NCBI RefSeq assembly: GCF_009727155.1
Contig: NZ_WNWM01000002.1
Span: 2,294,001 to 2,358,000, forward strand
Source of the DNA: Pseudoduganella dura
GTDB taxonomy: Bacteria; Pseudomonadota; Gammaproteobacteria; Burkholderiales; Burkholderiaceae_D
Reading direction: 5' to 3'
DNA: 64,000 nt
Each line of letters opens with the position of its first letter. The stretch's first letter is position 1. A program made the translations under genes and the position numbers. The notes beneath the pieces were generated by a model, which was not told the origin of the DNA, did no database searches, and saw only the letters and a program-made list of their open reading frames with translations. Of the stretch, positions 27,393-35,817 are shown piece after piece.

Positions 27393-28310
27393 TTACAGGC
27401 GGGCCAGCAATTCGGCCTTCTTCGCATCGAATTCGGCGTCCGTCAGGATGTTCCGGCTGCGCAGTTCGGCAAGCTTGTCGATCGTTGCGAAAATATCCGA
27501 GTCCTTCGCATTGCCCGTGGCGCCACGCTGCGGTGACACACCCGGCGCTGCTCCCTGTGCCGCCGGCGCTGCCTGGCCCGATGCCTGAGCCGGCGCGTAG
27601 CCTGCCCCGGCTCCTGGCCCAGATCCTGCTCCTGATTCCTGCACCACGCCATCGACAGACACGATCGGCAGGCGTGCCACATCGATCAGGCCATGCTGGC
27701 TGTTGAAGCCGAGCGAGCCGCCATACGATTGTTGCTGGGAAAAGCCGCCGATCTGGTGGTCCAGCGTGTCGTAGATCGTGACCCTGCCGTTGACTTCGAT
27801 GGCCAGGCGGCGCGCCTGTGCGAAGTAGGCATACCGCACGCCGTTCTGGGCGCCGGTGCTGTTGGGCCAGCGCAGGTCGGCCCCCCACCAGTCCACATTG
27901 CTGCCGGGCGCGGGCGGCACGAACAGGCTGGCGCCGCCGGCGGCCCCGCCCTGCCCTGCCCCGTAATGCGTTCCGCCGGAATAGCTGTCCTGCTGCTGCC
28001 CGCCCTGGCTTTGCGACTGGAAGCTGCCGCTCCGGAGCAGGTCGGGCTGCGCCGTGACCAGCTGCGACAGCTCGGAACACAGGTTGCTCACACTGTTCTT
28101 GAGGTTGTTGTTGAACATGTCGGACACCATCGTCATGCCGCCGCTCATCCATTGGCCGGAGCCGGAGAATTCCGGGTGGTTGAATTGCGCCATCCTGCCA
28201 TTGCCGTTGATGACCGATTGCAGCATGCTGAGGACCGCATCGGTGCTGTATCCGTAACGCCTGGCAATGTCGTCGATGACCTGCTGCCCCGCTGGAGAAA
28301 GTTGTTGCAT
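27393..28310 (-). CDS. SHOCT-domain protein
   Basis: This 305-residue protein has an N-terminal helical region (SPAGQQVIDDIARRYGYSTD), a Gly/Gln/Ser-rich linker, a central beta-rich domain (WWGADLRWPNSTGAQNGVRY; RLAIEVNGRVTIYDTLDHQI), a second Gly/Ala/Pro-rich linker, and a C-terminal SHOCT motif (IDKLAELRSRNILTDAEFDA). SHOCT is a short oligomerisation-type helix pair. It is probably cytoplasmic, function unknown. It diverges from the TonB receptor gene; the 254 bases between them show no motif I can name. Confidence 0.8.
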   Translation of the reverse strand: MQQLSPAGQQVIDDIARRYGYSTDAVLSMLQSVINGNGRMAQFNHPEFSGSGQWMSGGMTMVSDMFNNNLKNSVSNLCSELSQLVTAQPDLLRSGSFQSQSQGGQQQDSYSGGTHYGAGQGGAAGGASLFVPPAPGSNVDWWGADLRWPNSTGAQNGVRYAYFAQARRLAIEVNGRVTIYDTLDHQIGGFSQQQSYGGSLGFNSQHGLIDVARLPIVSVDGVVQESGAGSGPGAGAGYAPAQASGQAAPAAQGAAPGVSPQRGATGNAKDSDIFATIDKLAELRSRNILTDAEFDAKKAELLARL

Positions 28311-28564
28311 GCTCGTTTCCTGACGTTGAATTGATTGCTGCCGCGGAGATCGCGCCTGACGACGGGCCAGGCACCTGACCTTATGACCTTAACAAGATAG
28401 CACGCCGGCCCGCCTTTCTTCGGCACCGCCGTGGTCAATCCGGTACGGCGCGAACAGGCCGCGCCGGTGCGGCAAAAATACTGGCATCCTTATTGCTAGA
28501 ATTCTTTGACGCTTCTCGCCGGCCGACATTCGGCCCCACCGGTCTCCAACCATGAAGGATGCGC

Positions 28565-30952
28565 ATGACAATCCGCCCGCCTGCAGCGCTGAGCTATGCC
28601 TTTGCCGCCCTGTGCCCCCTTGCAGCCACCCTGCCCGGCACGGCGTTCGCGCAAGCCGCCGACGCGCCGGACAGCGCGGGCCAGGCGCGACCGGTCGCAT
28701 TGTCGGAACAGATCGAGATCGTCACCGTCACCGCGCAGAAGCGCAAGGAAGACCCCAACAAGGTCGCGATGAGCATCTCCGCCATCAGCGGCGCGCAGCT
28801 GCAGGCGCAGCACGTCAACGACATCACCGACTTGACCCGCACGGTGCCGAATATTTCGTTCACCGCCGCCACCGGCAATGGCGGCGCCGGACCCGGCACG
28901 TCCAACATCGAGATCCGCGGCATCAGCTCGGGCGCCGGCGCCGCCACCGTCGGCATTTACCTGGGCGATGTGTCGCTCACGGTCGGCAATGTCTACACGA
29001 TGGGCGCGGTGGAGCCGAAATTCTTCGATATCGACCGGGTGGAAGTGCTGCGCGGGCCGCAGGCCACGCTGTACGGCGCCAGCTCGATGGGCGGCACCAT
29101 CAAGTTCGTGCCGAACGAACCGGACCTGGCCGAGCGCGAGTTCAGCACCTATGCCGAGGCGTCGTCGCTGGAGGGCGGCAGCGCCGGCTACCTGGCCAAT
29201 GCGGTGGCCAATATCCCGCTGGTGCGCGACGAGCTGGCGCTGCGCATCGGCGTGCAGGCGCAGCGCGCCGGCGGCTTCATCGACCAGGTCGGCAATGGCG
29301 GCAGTGTGCTGGCCGGTAATATCAACAAGGTCGACGACCAGGAAGTGCGGATCGCGCTCAAGTGGAAGCCGACGGCCGCGCTGACCGTCACGCCGTCGGT
29401 GTACTACCAGAAGGTGGATGCCAGGGATATTGCGGCATTCAATATCGAGCTGCCCCGCTACCAGGCGCAGAAACAGGTGCGCGAACCGTCGAAGGATATC
29501 CTGCAGACGGCGAACGTGCTGGTCGGCTGGGACCTGGGAGCGGCCGACCTCACGTCGAGCACCAGCCACTTCCGGCGCAAGTTCGACCGCACCCAGAACG
29601 GCTCGGCGTACAACAGCTATTCGCTGTCGACCTTCCTCACGTCGACGGAAGATGGCGGCACGGCGCCGCCGGAACTGATCGAGGCGGTCGCCGCGCTGCC
29701 GTCGGCGGTGTACCTGAACAACCGGGTGCGCCAGCTGGCGCAGGAACTGCGCCTGGCGTCCAAGCCCTACGATCCGGCGCGCTCGCCGTTGACCTGGCTG
29801 GGCGGCCTGTATGTCTCCAAGCAGCACACCGACATCAACGAAAACGATCCGATCTTCGGCGTGAACGACACCTTCGCGCAATTCGGCTTCAGCAGCAGCG
29901 ATCCGGACATCCTGCCGGGTGCCAATGCCGGTTCCTTCCCCGGCGATAACGCGTTTTCCGGCACCTTCCACTACACCGAAAGGCAAAGCTCGGTGTTCGG
30001 CGAACTGAACTACTATTTCACGCCGTCGCTGCATGCCACCGTCGGCGCGCGCTACCTGAAGGGCAGCTCGTCGCTGGACCAGCGCAACAGCCTTTACCTG
30101 GCGGGAGCCGGCAACACGGGCTCCTCGCGCCTGTCCTCCACGGCCTTCCTGCCCAAGTATGCGCTGACCTGGGAAGTCGACCCGGCCCACACGGTGTACA
30201 CCACCGCCGCCAAGGGCTTTCGCCTGGGCGGATCGAACGTGTTCGTGCCGCCGACCACCTGCGCGCCCGACCTGGAAGCGAACGGGCTCGAACAGGGCCC
30301 CGCCACCTACGCGCCGGACAGCCTGTGGAGCTACGAGGTGGGCAGCAAGTCGCGCTTCCTGAACAACCGCCTGTCGATCAACGCCGACGTGTTCTACGTC
30401 AAGTGGACCAATATCCAGCAAGGCGTGTACCTGCCGACCTGCGCCTACACCTACAACGCCAATGCCGGCGACGCGGTCAGCAAGGGCGTCGAGTTCGACA
30501 TCAAGGCCAGGCCGTTCGCCGGCCTCACGCTCAGCGCCTCGGGCGGCTACGTGAAGGCGGAACTGTCCAATGACGAAGGGATACGCAACGGCGTGATCGG
30601 CGCCGTGCAGGGTGCCCAGGTGCAGGGTGTGCCGAAATACAACGCCGCCGTCAGCGCGCAGTACAACTTCGCCGCGTTCGGCGACAGGAGCGCCTTCGTG
30701 GCGGGCGGCGTGCAGTGGGTGGGCTCCAGCAAGGGCTCGCTCAATCCGGAACAGACCGACTACCAGCGGCCGGCATACCACACGGTGGACCTGAGCGCCG
30801 GGCTCACGCTCGACCGCTACAAGCTGAGCCTGTTCGTGAAGAACGCGCTGGACGACGACACGATCATCCAGCATCCGCAGGTGGCCTCCATCGTGCAGGG
30901 TTACCGCCTGATGCCGCGCAGTATCGGCATGAGCGTGGCCGCCAGGTTCTAG
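28565..30952 (+). CDS. TonB-dependent outer-membrane receptor
   Basis: The start is placed at ATG 28565 because AAGGA lies 5 bases upstream; the ATG at 28559 overlaps that site. The 795-residue product has a signal peptide ending near GTAFAQA, a TonB-box-like IEIVTVTAQKRKEDPNKVAM, a plug (NISFTAATGNG; VEVLRGPQATLYGASSMGGT) and a beta-barrel ending in aromatic Phe (GMSVAARF). It belongs to the family of energised receptors for siderophores or carbohydrates. No inner-membrane partners are adjacent, so the ligand is open. Confidence 0.92.
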   Translation: MTIRPPAALSYAFAALCPLAATLPGTAFAQAADAPDSAGQARPVALSEQIEIVTVTAQKRKEDPNKVAMSISAISGAQLQAQHVNDITDLTRTVPNISFTAATGNGGAGPGTSNIEIRGISSGAGAATVGIYLGDVSLTVGNVYTMGAVEPKFFDIDRVEVLRGPQATLYGASSMGGTIKFVPNEPDLAEREFSTYAEASSLEGGSAGYLANAVANIPLVRDELALRIGVQAQRAGGFIDQVGNGGSVLAGNINKVDDQEVRIALKWKPTAALTVTPSVYYQKVDARDIAAFNIELPRYQAQKQVREPSKDILQTANVLVGWDLGAADLTSSTSHFRRKFDRTQNGSAYNSYSLSTFLTSTEDGGTAPPELIEAVAALPSAVYLNNRVRQLAQELRLASKPYDPARSPLTWLGGLYVSKQHTDINENDPIFGVNDTFAQFGFSSSDPDILPGANAGSFPGDNAFSGTFHYTERQSSVFGELNYYFTPSLHATVGARYLKGSSSLDQRNSLYLAGAGNTGSSRLSSTAFLPKYALTWEVDPAHTVYTTAAKGFRLGGSNVFVPPTTCAPDLEANGLEQGPATYAPDSLWSYEVGSKSRFLNNRLSINADVFYVKWTNIQQGVYLPTCAYTYNANAGDAVSKGVEFDIKARPFAGLTLSASGGYVKAELSNDEGIRNGVIGAVQGAQVQGVPKYNAAVSAQYNFAAFGDRSAFVAGGVQWVGSSKGSLNPEQTDYQRPAYHTVDLSAGLTLDRYKLSLFVKNALDDDTIIQHPQVASIVQGYRLMPRSIGMSVAARF

Positions 30953-31088
30953 TCCGGCGGGGGTGCGCACGATAGATGAGGCGTTGTCCGACACGGCGAT
31001 ATCGGAATCGAATTTGCTGTTAGATTGTTAATTACAAAACACCCACAACCTCTTCATCTATTCCCTCTCATCTATTGGTACTGCCCCC

Positions 31089-32240
31089 ATGAAAACGTTT
31101 CATTGCGACAAGTGCGCCCAGCAAGTTTTTTTTGAGAACACCCTGTGCTTCAACTGCGAAAGCAAGCTGGGCTACCAGCCCTTGCACCGCTCCATCAACA
31201 GCTTCGAAGAGACGGAAACAGGCCAATGGCGCAGCCTGAACCGCAGGGACGAAGGCAAGCTGTACAAACCATGCGCCAACTACGTGCAGCACAATGTCTG
31301 CAACTGGGTGCTGCCGGCGGACGACCCGCACGACCTGTGCGAGTCGTGCCAGCTGACCGTCATCATTCCGGCGCTGTCGTCGGAAAAGAACCGCGTTCTC
31401 TGGTCGCGCCTGGAAACAGCCAAGCGCCGCCTGCTGTTTTCGCTGGCCACGCTGAGCCTGACGCCGGTATCGAAGGAGACCGAGCCCGAAACGGGCCTGG
31501 CGTTCCAGTTCCTGGAAGACGGCGTGACGGACCAGTGCGTGATGACCGGCCACGCCAACGGGCTGATCACCCTGAACATCGCCGAAGCCGACCCGGCCGA
31601 GCGCGAACGCACGCGCGAACAGATGCACGAGCGTTATCGCACGCTGCTGGGGCACTTCCGCCACGAAAGCGGGCACTATTATTTCGACCGGCTGGTGGCC
31701 GACAGCGAGTGGATCGAGCCTTTCCGCGCCCTGTTCGGCGACGAGCGCCAGGATTACGGCGAGGCGCTGAAACGCCACTACAGCGAAGGCCCGGTGGCCG
31801 ACTGGGAATCGCGCTTCGTCAGCAGCTATGCCAGCTCGCACCCGTGGGAAGACTGGGCCGAGACCTGGGCCCACTACCTGCACATGCTCGATACGCTGGA
31901 AACGGCGCATGCGTGCGGCCTGTCGCTCACGCCCCGCAAACCCGATGAGCCGTCGCTGGAAAGCGTGACCCTGCCAACCAGGACCGATTCGTTCGACGAA
32001 ACCCTGAACGACTGGTTCGCGCTGACCTACGTGCTCAACAGCCTGAACCGCAGCATCGGCACGCCGGATTCCTATCCGTTCAAGCTCAGCACGCCAGTGC
32101 TGGAAAAGCTGGAATTCGTGCACAAGGTGGTGCGCGCCCAGATGAAGCAGGCGAAGGCGCTGGCAAAGGCCAGCGCACCGGCAAACGCGCCTGCGCAGGT
32201 GCCGACCAACATGCCGGCCGATGCGCCCGCCGCATCGTAA
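31089..32240 (+). CDS. Zinc-ribbon plus HExxH putative metallopeptidase
   Basis: The protein has 383 residues. The N-terminus holds a zinc ribbon (CDKC ... CFNC), and a second Cys/His cluster follows (CANYVQHNVCNW ... CESC). The catalytic motif is HESGH near residue 191 in GHFRHESGHYYFDRL, and WEDWAETWAHYLHML downstream may supply the third ligand. This matches the Mx-type putative peptidases encoded near transglutaminase/alpha-E/ATP-grasp genes. There is no signal peptide, so it should be cytoplasmic. It faces the left arm of that cluster and probably belongs to the same system. The last 30 residues are an Ala/Pro-rich tail. Confidence 0.8.
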   Translation: MKTFHCDKCAQQVFFENTLCFNCESKLGYQPLHRSINSFEETETGQWRSLNRRDEGKLYKPCANYVQHNVCNWVLPADDPHDLCESCQLTVIIPALSSEKNRVLWSRLETAKRRLLFSLATLSLTPVSKETEPETGLAFQFLEDGVTDQCVMTGHANGLITLNIAEADPAERERTREQMHERYRTLLGHFRHESGHYYFDRLVADSEWIEPFRALFGDERQDYGEALKRHYSEGPVADWESRFVSSYASSHPWEDWAETWAHYLHMLDTLETAHACGLSLTPRKPDEPSLESVTLPTRTDSFDETLNDWFALTYVLNSLNRSIGTPDSYPFKLSTPVLEKLEFVHKVVRAQMKQAKALAKASAPANAPAQVPTNMPADAPAAS

Positions 32241-32265
32241 CCATCCCCTGTTGTGCCCGGCTTGA

Positions 32266-32292
32266 ATGCCCGGCCGGTCGAAGGCCGGGCAT
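32266..32292. terminator. Inverted repeat between convergent genes
   Basis: A perfect 10-bp stem ATGCCCGGCC / GGCCGGGCAT with a 7-base loop lies between the ends of the peptidase and transglutaminase genes. It has no T run; it may end both transcripts or be an mRNA 3' structure. Confidence 0.5.
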
Positions 32293-32310
32293 CCTTGCCG
32301 GCCCGCATGA

Positions 32311-33108
32311 TCAGGCCGGCGCTGCTTCCAGCAATTGAACCGTTACGTGCATGTGATGCGGCACCAGCGCCGGGCCGAACTGGTTGAAGATCGCCACGTC
32401 GGCGGCGTCGTGTCCATAGGCGACGGTCACGCGGCCGCCGCGCGGCGCATCCTGGGTCGGATCGAACGTGTACCAGCGGCCGCCCACATAGGCCTCGAAC
32501 CACGCATGCAGGTCCATCGGCGCGAGCCCGTGCAGGTATCCCACCACCATGCGGGCCGGAATGCACAGGCCGCGGCACAGGGCGATGCCCAGGTGCGCCA
32601 GGTCGCGGCACACGCCTTCGCGCCGGAAGTTGACATCGGTCGCGGCCATGTGGCCGTGGCTCGAAGCGGAGTTGTAGCGCACCTGGCGCCGGATCCAGTC
32701 GCAGATGCCGGCAACCTGGTCGTATCCTGGAGCAAGGCCGGCCACGATGCTGCTGGCCATGTCGAAGAAGCGGTCCGACTCGCAGTAGCGGCTCGGCAGC
32801 AGGTAGGTCAGCACGGCATCGGGCAGGTTCTGCACTTCGTCGAACGGCGCACCGGGCGCGACATCGATGACGTCGGGGGTCAGCACATCGGCCGAGGTAT
32901 GAATCGAGAATTGGCCTTGCGGCGCGATCAGGCGCTGGCACAGGTTGCCGTAGGCGTCGGTGAATTCAAGCACCGGCACGCTGGGCGTCAACGTATACGA
33001 TTCCCGCGCCACCCATTGCTGTGCACCGCTGCGCGGACGCAGCATGAGGATGAAAGGCGCCGGGTGGGCGACGGTGAAACTGAGGTAACAACCGGTTCTT
33101 ATCCACAT
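32311..33108 (-). CDS. Transglutaminase-like protein (left arm)
   Basis: From ATG 33108 the protein has 265 residues; the ATG at 33126 is an alternative. The transglutaminase core has its Cys in [13 protein letters not shown] (about 167), His in DLHAWFEAY (about 200) and Asp in YTFDPTQD. These catalyse amide-bond transfer or hydrolysis in the papain-like manner. No signal peptide is present. It follows the alpha-E gene by 167 bases containing an AT-rich stretch with TATAAT on both strands, so it may have its own promoter. Confidence 0.85.
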   Translation of the reverse strand: MWIRTGCYLSFTVAHPAPFILMLRPRSGAQQWVARESYTLTPSVPVLEFTDAYGNLCQRLIAPQGQFSIHTSADVLTPDVIDVAPGAPFDEVQNLPDAVLTYLLPSRYCESDRFFDMASSIVAGLAPGYDQVAGICDWIRRQVRYNSASSHGHMAATDVNFRREGVCRDLAHLGIALCRGLCIPARMVVGYLHGLAPMDLHAWFEAYVGGRWYTFDPTQDAPRGGRVTVAYGHDAADVAIFNQFGPALVPHHMHVTVQLLEAAPA

Positions 33109-33275
33109 GGCACGCTCGCTTTCCATGCTGGGCACAATTGCACCACTATGGCGCAATAATTATAATTTTATTCATATTGGTGCGGCGCACAATATATTTG
33201 GGCATTATTGGTGCAGACATCGTGGCCAGCATGGTGCTGAAGCAGCTTCATGAGGCAGCCGTCGTGCCGCGGCCA

Positions 33276-34232
33276 TCAGGCATCGACTTCCGGCGCCGGC
33301 AGCAGGAAATCGCTGCTGATGCCATTGCCCAGCCGTTCGATCGATGCCAGGAATGCCGTGAGGAATTCATGCAGGCCCTCTTCCAGGATGTCGTCGATCA
33401 GCGCCAGTTGCAGCTTGGCGTGCAGCTTTCCGGCCAGGCGTTCGGTTTCGCGCGACTGGTCGTTGCTCACCTCCTGCAGGTTGGCGACCACGGCGGCCAT
33501 GCACGCTACCAGCGAACGCGGCATTTTCGCCTGCAGGATCAGCAGCGCGGCCACCCGCGTGGGCGTGATCGCGTCGCGGTAGACCTTGCGATAGGTCTCG
33601 AACGCGGACACCGAGCGCAACAGGGCCGCCAGGTAATAGAATTCGTCCTGGGCGCCCGCCTTGATCGTGTCGGAGGCCAGGAACTTGAACTTGACGTCGA
33701 GGATGCGCGCCGTGTTGTCGGCCCGTTCGAGGAAGGTGCCGAGGCGGATGAAGTTGAACGCCTCGTCCTGGAACATGGTGCCGAGCGTGACGCCGCGCGA
33801 CAGGTGCGAGCGGTGCTTGACCCATTCCAGGAACTGGCCCGGATGGTGCTCGAACATGCGGTTCTTCAGGTGCTGCTGCAGCTCGATCCAGGTGGTGTTT
33901 TCGGTTTCCCACACTTCCGTGGTCAATGTGCCGCGCACGGCGCGCGCATTTTCGCGCGCGCCCGTCAGGCAACTGGCAATCGACGATGGGTTGTCCGGAT
34001 CGCGCACCATGAAGTCGATCACCTCTTTCTGGGTCAGTGCGCTGTACTTGGCATCAAATTGCGCGTCCAGTTCCGAAACGCCCAGCATGGTGCGCCAGCC
34101 CTGCTGGGCGGCAAGCGCCGATTGCGGCATCAGTGAATATTGCACGCGGACATCGAGCATCCGCGCGGTATTTTCCGCCCGCTCGGTGTAGCGGGCCATC
34201 CAGAACAAATGATCTGCGGTGCGGCTCAACAT
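33276..34232 (-). CDS. Alpha-E domain protein
   Basis: This 318-residue protein starts LSRTADHLFWMARYTERAEN, the family signature, and is nearly all helical, with WIELQQHLKN and RADNTARILDVKFKFL. Alpha-E proteins accompany circularly permuted ATP-grasp and transglutaminase proteins. Published genomic analysis of amidoligases places them in predicted peptide-modification systems; biochemistry is lacking. Its start lies one base after the ATP-grasp stop, so the two are co-translated. A fused homologue is present at 39241-41868. Confidence 0.9.
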   Translation of the reverse strand: MLSRTADHLFWMARYTERAENTARMLDVRVQYSLMPQSALAAQQGWRTMLGVSELDAQFDAKYSALTQKEVIDFMVRDPDNPSSIASCLTGARENARAVRGTLTTEVWETENTTWIELQQHLKNRMFEHHPGQFLEWVKHRSHLSRGVTLGTMFQDEAFNFIRLGTFLERADNTARILDVKFKFLASDTIKAGAQDEFYYLAALLRSVSAFETYRKVYRDAITPTRVAALLILQAKMPRSLVACMAAVVANLQEVSNDQSRETERLAGKLHAKLQLALIDDILEEGLHEFLTAFLASIERLGNGISSDFLLPAPEVDA

Positions 34233-34233
34233 G

Positions 34234-35646
34234 CTAGTTCTCCAATATCCAGGTGTCCTTGGTTCCGCCGCCCTGCGACGAATTGACCACCAGCGATCCT
34301 TCCTGCAGTGCCACGCGGGTCAGCCCGCCCGGCACCATCGTCACCTTCTTGCCCGACAGCACGAACGGGCGCAGGTCGATATGCCGCGGCGCGACGCCCG
34401 ATTCGACATAGGTCGGGCAAGCCGACAGCGCCAGCGTGGGCTGGGCGATGTAGCCTGCCGGGTTGGCCAGCAGGCGCTCGCGGAAGGCCTCGATCTCGGC
34501 ATGGGTCGAGGCCGGGCCGACCAGCATGCCGTAGCCGCCGGCGCCGTGCACTTCCTTGACCACCAGCTCGGGCAGGTGCGCCAGCGTGTAGGCCAGGTCT
34601 TCCTGCTTCCTGCACTGGTAGGTGGGCACGTTGTTGAGGATGGGCTTCTCGCCCAGGTAGAACTCGATCATGTCCGGCACGAACGGGTAGATCGACTTGT
34701 CGTCGGCAACGCCGGTGCCGATGGCGTTCGCCAGGCCGACCCGCCCTGCGCGCACCGCGTCGAGCAGGCCGGGCACGCCCAGCGTGGAATCGGCGCGGAA
34801 CGCGCGCGGATCGAGATAGTCGTCGTCGATGCGGCGGTAGATGACGTCGACCCGCTTCGGGCCGCGCGTGGTGCGCTTGTAGACGGTATCGTCCTTCACG
34901 TACAGGTCCTGCCCCTGCACCAGCGCCACGCCCATCTGCTGGGCCAGGAACGCGTGCTCGAAGTAGGCCGAGTTGTGCATGCCGGGCGTCATCACCACCA
35001 CCGTCGGATCGCTGATGCCGGGCGGCGCCACGGTGCGCAGGTTGTCGAGCAGCAGGTCGGGATAGTGGTCGACCGGCGCCACCCGGTTGCTGGCGAACAG
35101 CGCGGGAAACAGCCGCATCATCATCTTGCGGTTTTCCAGCATGTAGGAAACGCCGGAGGGCACCCGCAGGTTGTCTTCCAGGACGTAGAATTCGCCCGCG
35201 CCGGCCCGCACGATGTCGACCCCGGCGATGTGCGCATAGATATCGGACGGCACTTCGACACCCTGCATCGCCGGCCGGTACTGCGCGTTGTTCAACACCT
35301 GTTCGCGCGGAACGATGCCGGCTTTCAGGATATCCTGATCATGATAGACATCGTGCAGGAAACGGTTCAGCGCCGTCACGCGCTGTACCAGGCCTTCCTG
35401 CAGCCTGGCCCACTCGGCGGCATCGATCACGCGCGGGATGATGTCGAAGGGGATCAGGCGTTCCTTGCCGGCGTTGTCGCCATAGACGGCAAACGTGATC
35501 CCCACGCGCTGGAAGATCAGTTCGGCTTCGGCCCGTTTCTGGTCGATCAAGTGCGGGGGCTGCTGTGCCAGCCAATCCGCGAACGCATGATAATGTGGCC
35601 GTACGGTTGCTTCAGTGGAATACATCTCGTCGTAAAAGTTCGGCAT
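34234..35646 (-). CDS. Circularly permuted ATP-grasp protein
   Basis: ATG 35646 follows AGGAGGAATCG and gives 470 residues; the longer frame from 35739 is unsupported. Typical features are FYDEMYSTEATVRPHYHAFA at the start, YVLEDNLRVPSGVSYMLENR, TPGMHNSAYFEHAFLAQQMG, VDVIYRRIDDDYLDPRAF, VKEVHGAGGYGMLVGP and SSQGGGTKDTWIL at the end. These are the marks of type 2 circularly permuted ATP-grasp domains, thought to be ATP-dependent amide or peptide ligases. It is the first gene of the left arm. Confidence 0.9.
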   Translation of the reverse strand: MPNFYDEMYSTEATVRPHYHAFADWLAQQPPHLIDQKRAEAELIFQRVGITFAVYGDNAGKERLIPFDIIPRVIDAAEWARLQEGLVQRVTALNRFLHDVYHDQDILKAGIVPREQVLNNAQYRPAMQGVEVPSDIYAHIAGVDIVRAGAGEFYVLEDNLRVPSGVSYMLENRKMMMRLFPALFASNRVAPVDHYPDLLLDNLRTVAPPGISDPTVVVMTPGMHNSAYFEHAFLAQQMGVALVQGQDLYVKDDTVYKRTTRGPKRVDVIYRRIDDDYLDPRAFRADSTLGVPGLLDAVRAGRVGLANAIGTGVADDKSIYPFVPDMIEFYLGEKPILNNVPTYQCRKQEDLAYTLAHLPELVVKEVHGAGGYGMLVGPASTHAEIEAFRERLLANPAGYIAQPTLALSACPTYVESGVAPRHIDLRPFVLSGKKVTMVPGGLTRVALQEGSLVVNSSQGGGTKDTWILEN

Positions 35647-35758
35647 CGATTCCTCCTGTCCCAGCAGTGCTATCAAGAAACGTGCCAGGTTTATCACGCG
35701 ACATAAGGTACCGTTGCTGTAGTTGCAGGTATGGATCATGCTTACCTGCTCACATATC

Positions 35759-35802
35759 AGACTAATCCCGGACTAATCTCGGACTAATCTCGGACTCATC
35801 TC
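35759..35802. repeat. Four tandem 11-bp repeats in a divergent promoter
   Basis: The unit GGACTAATCTC occurs at 35770-35780 and 35781-35791 exactly. AGACTAATCCC (35759-35769) and GGACTCATCTC (35792-35802) flank it. The repeats end 15 bases before the DUF2126 gene start, between the two arms of the cluster. One repeat per helical turn suggests a stacked protein-binding site or a slippage-prone tract. Confidence 0.85.
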
Positions 35803-35817
35803 GAAAGGCATTCCCGC

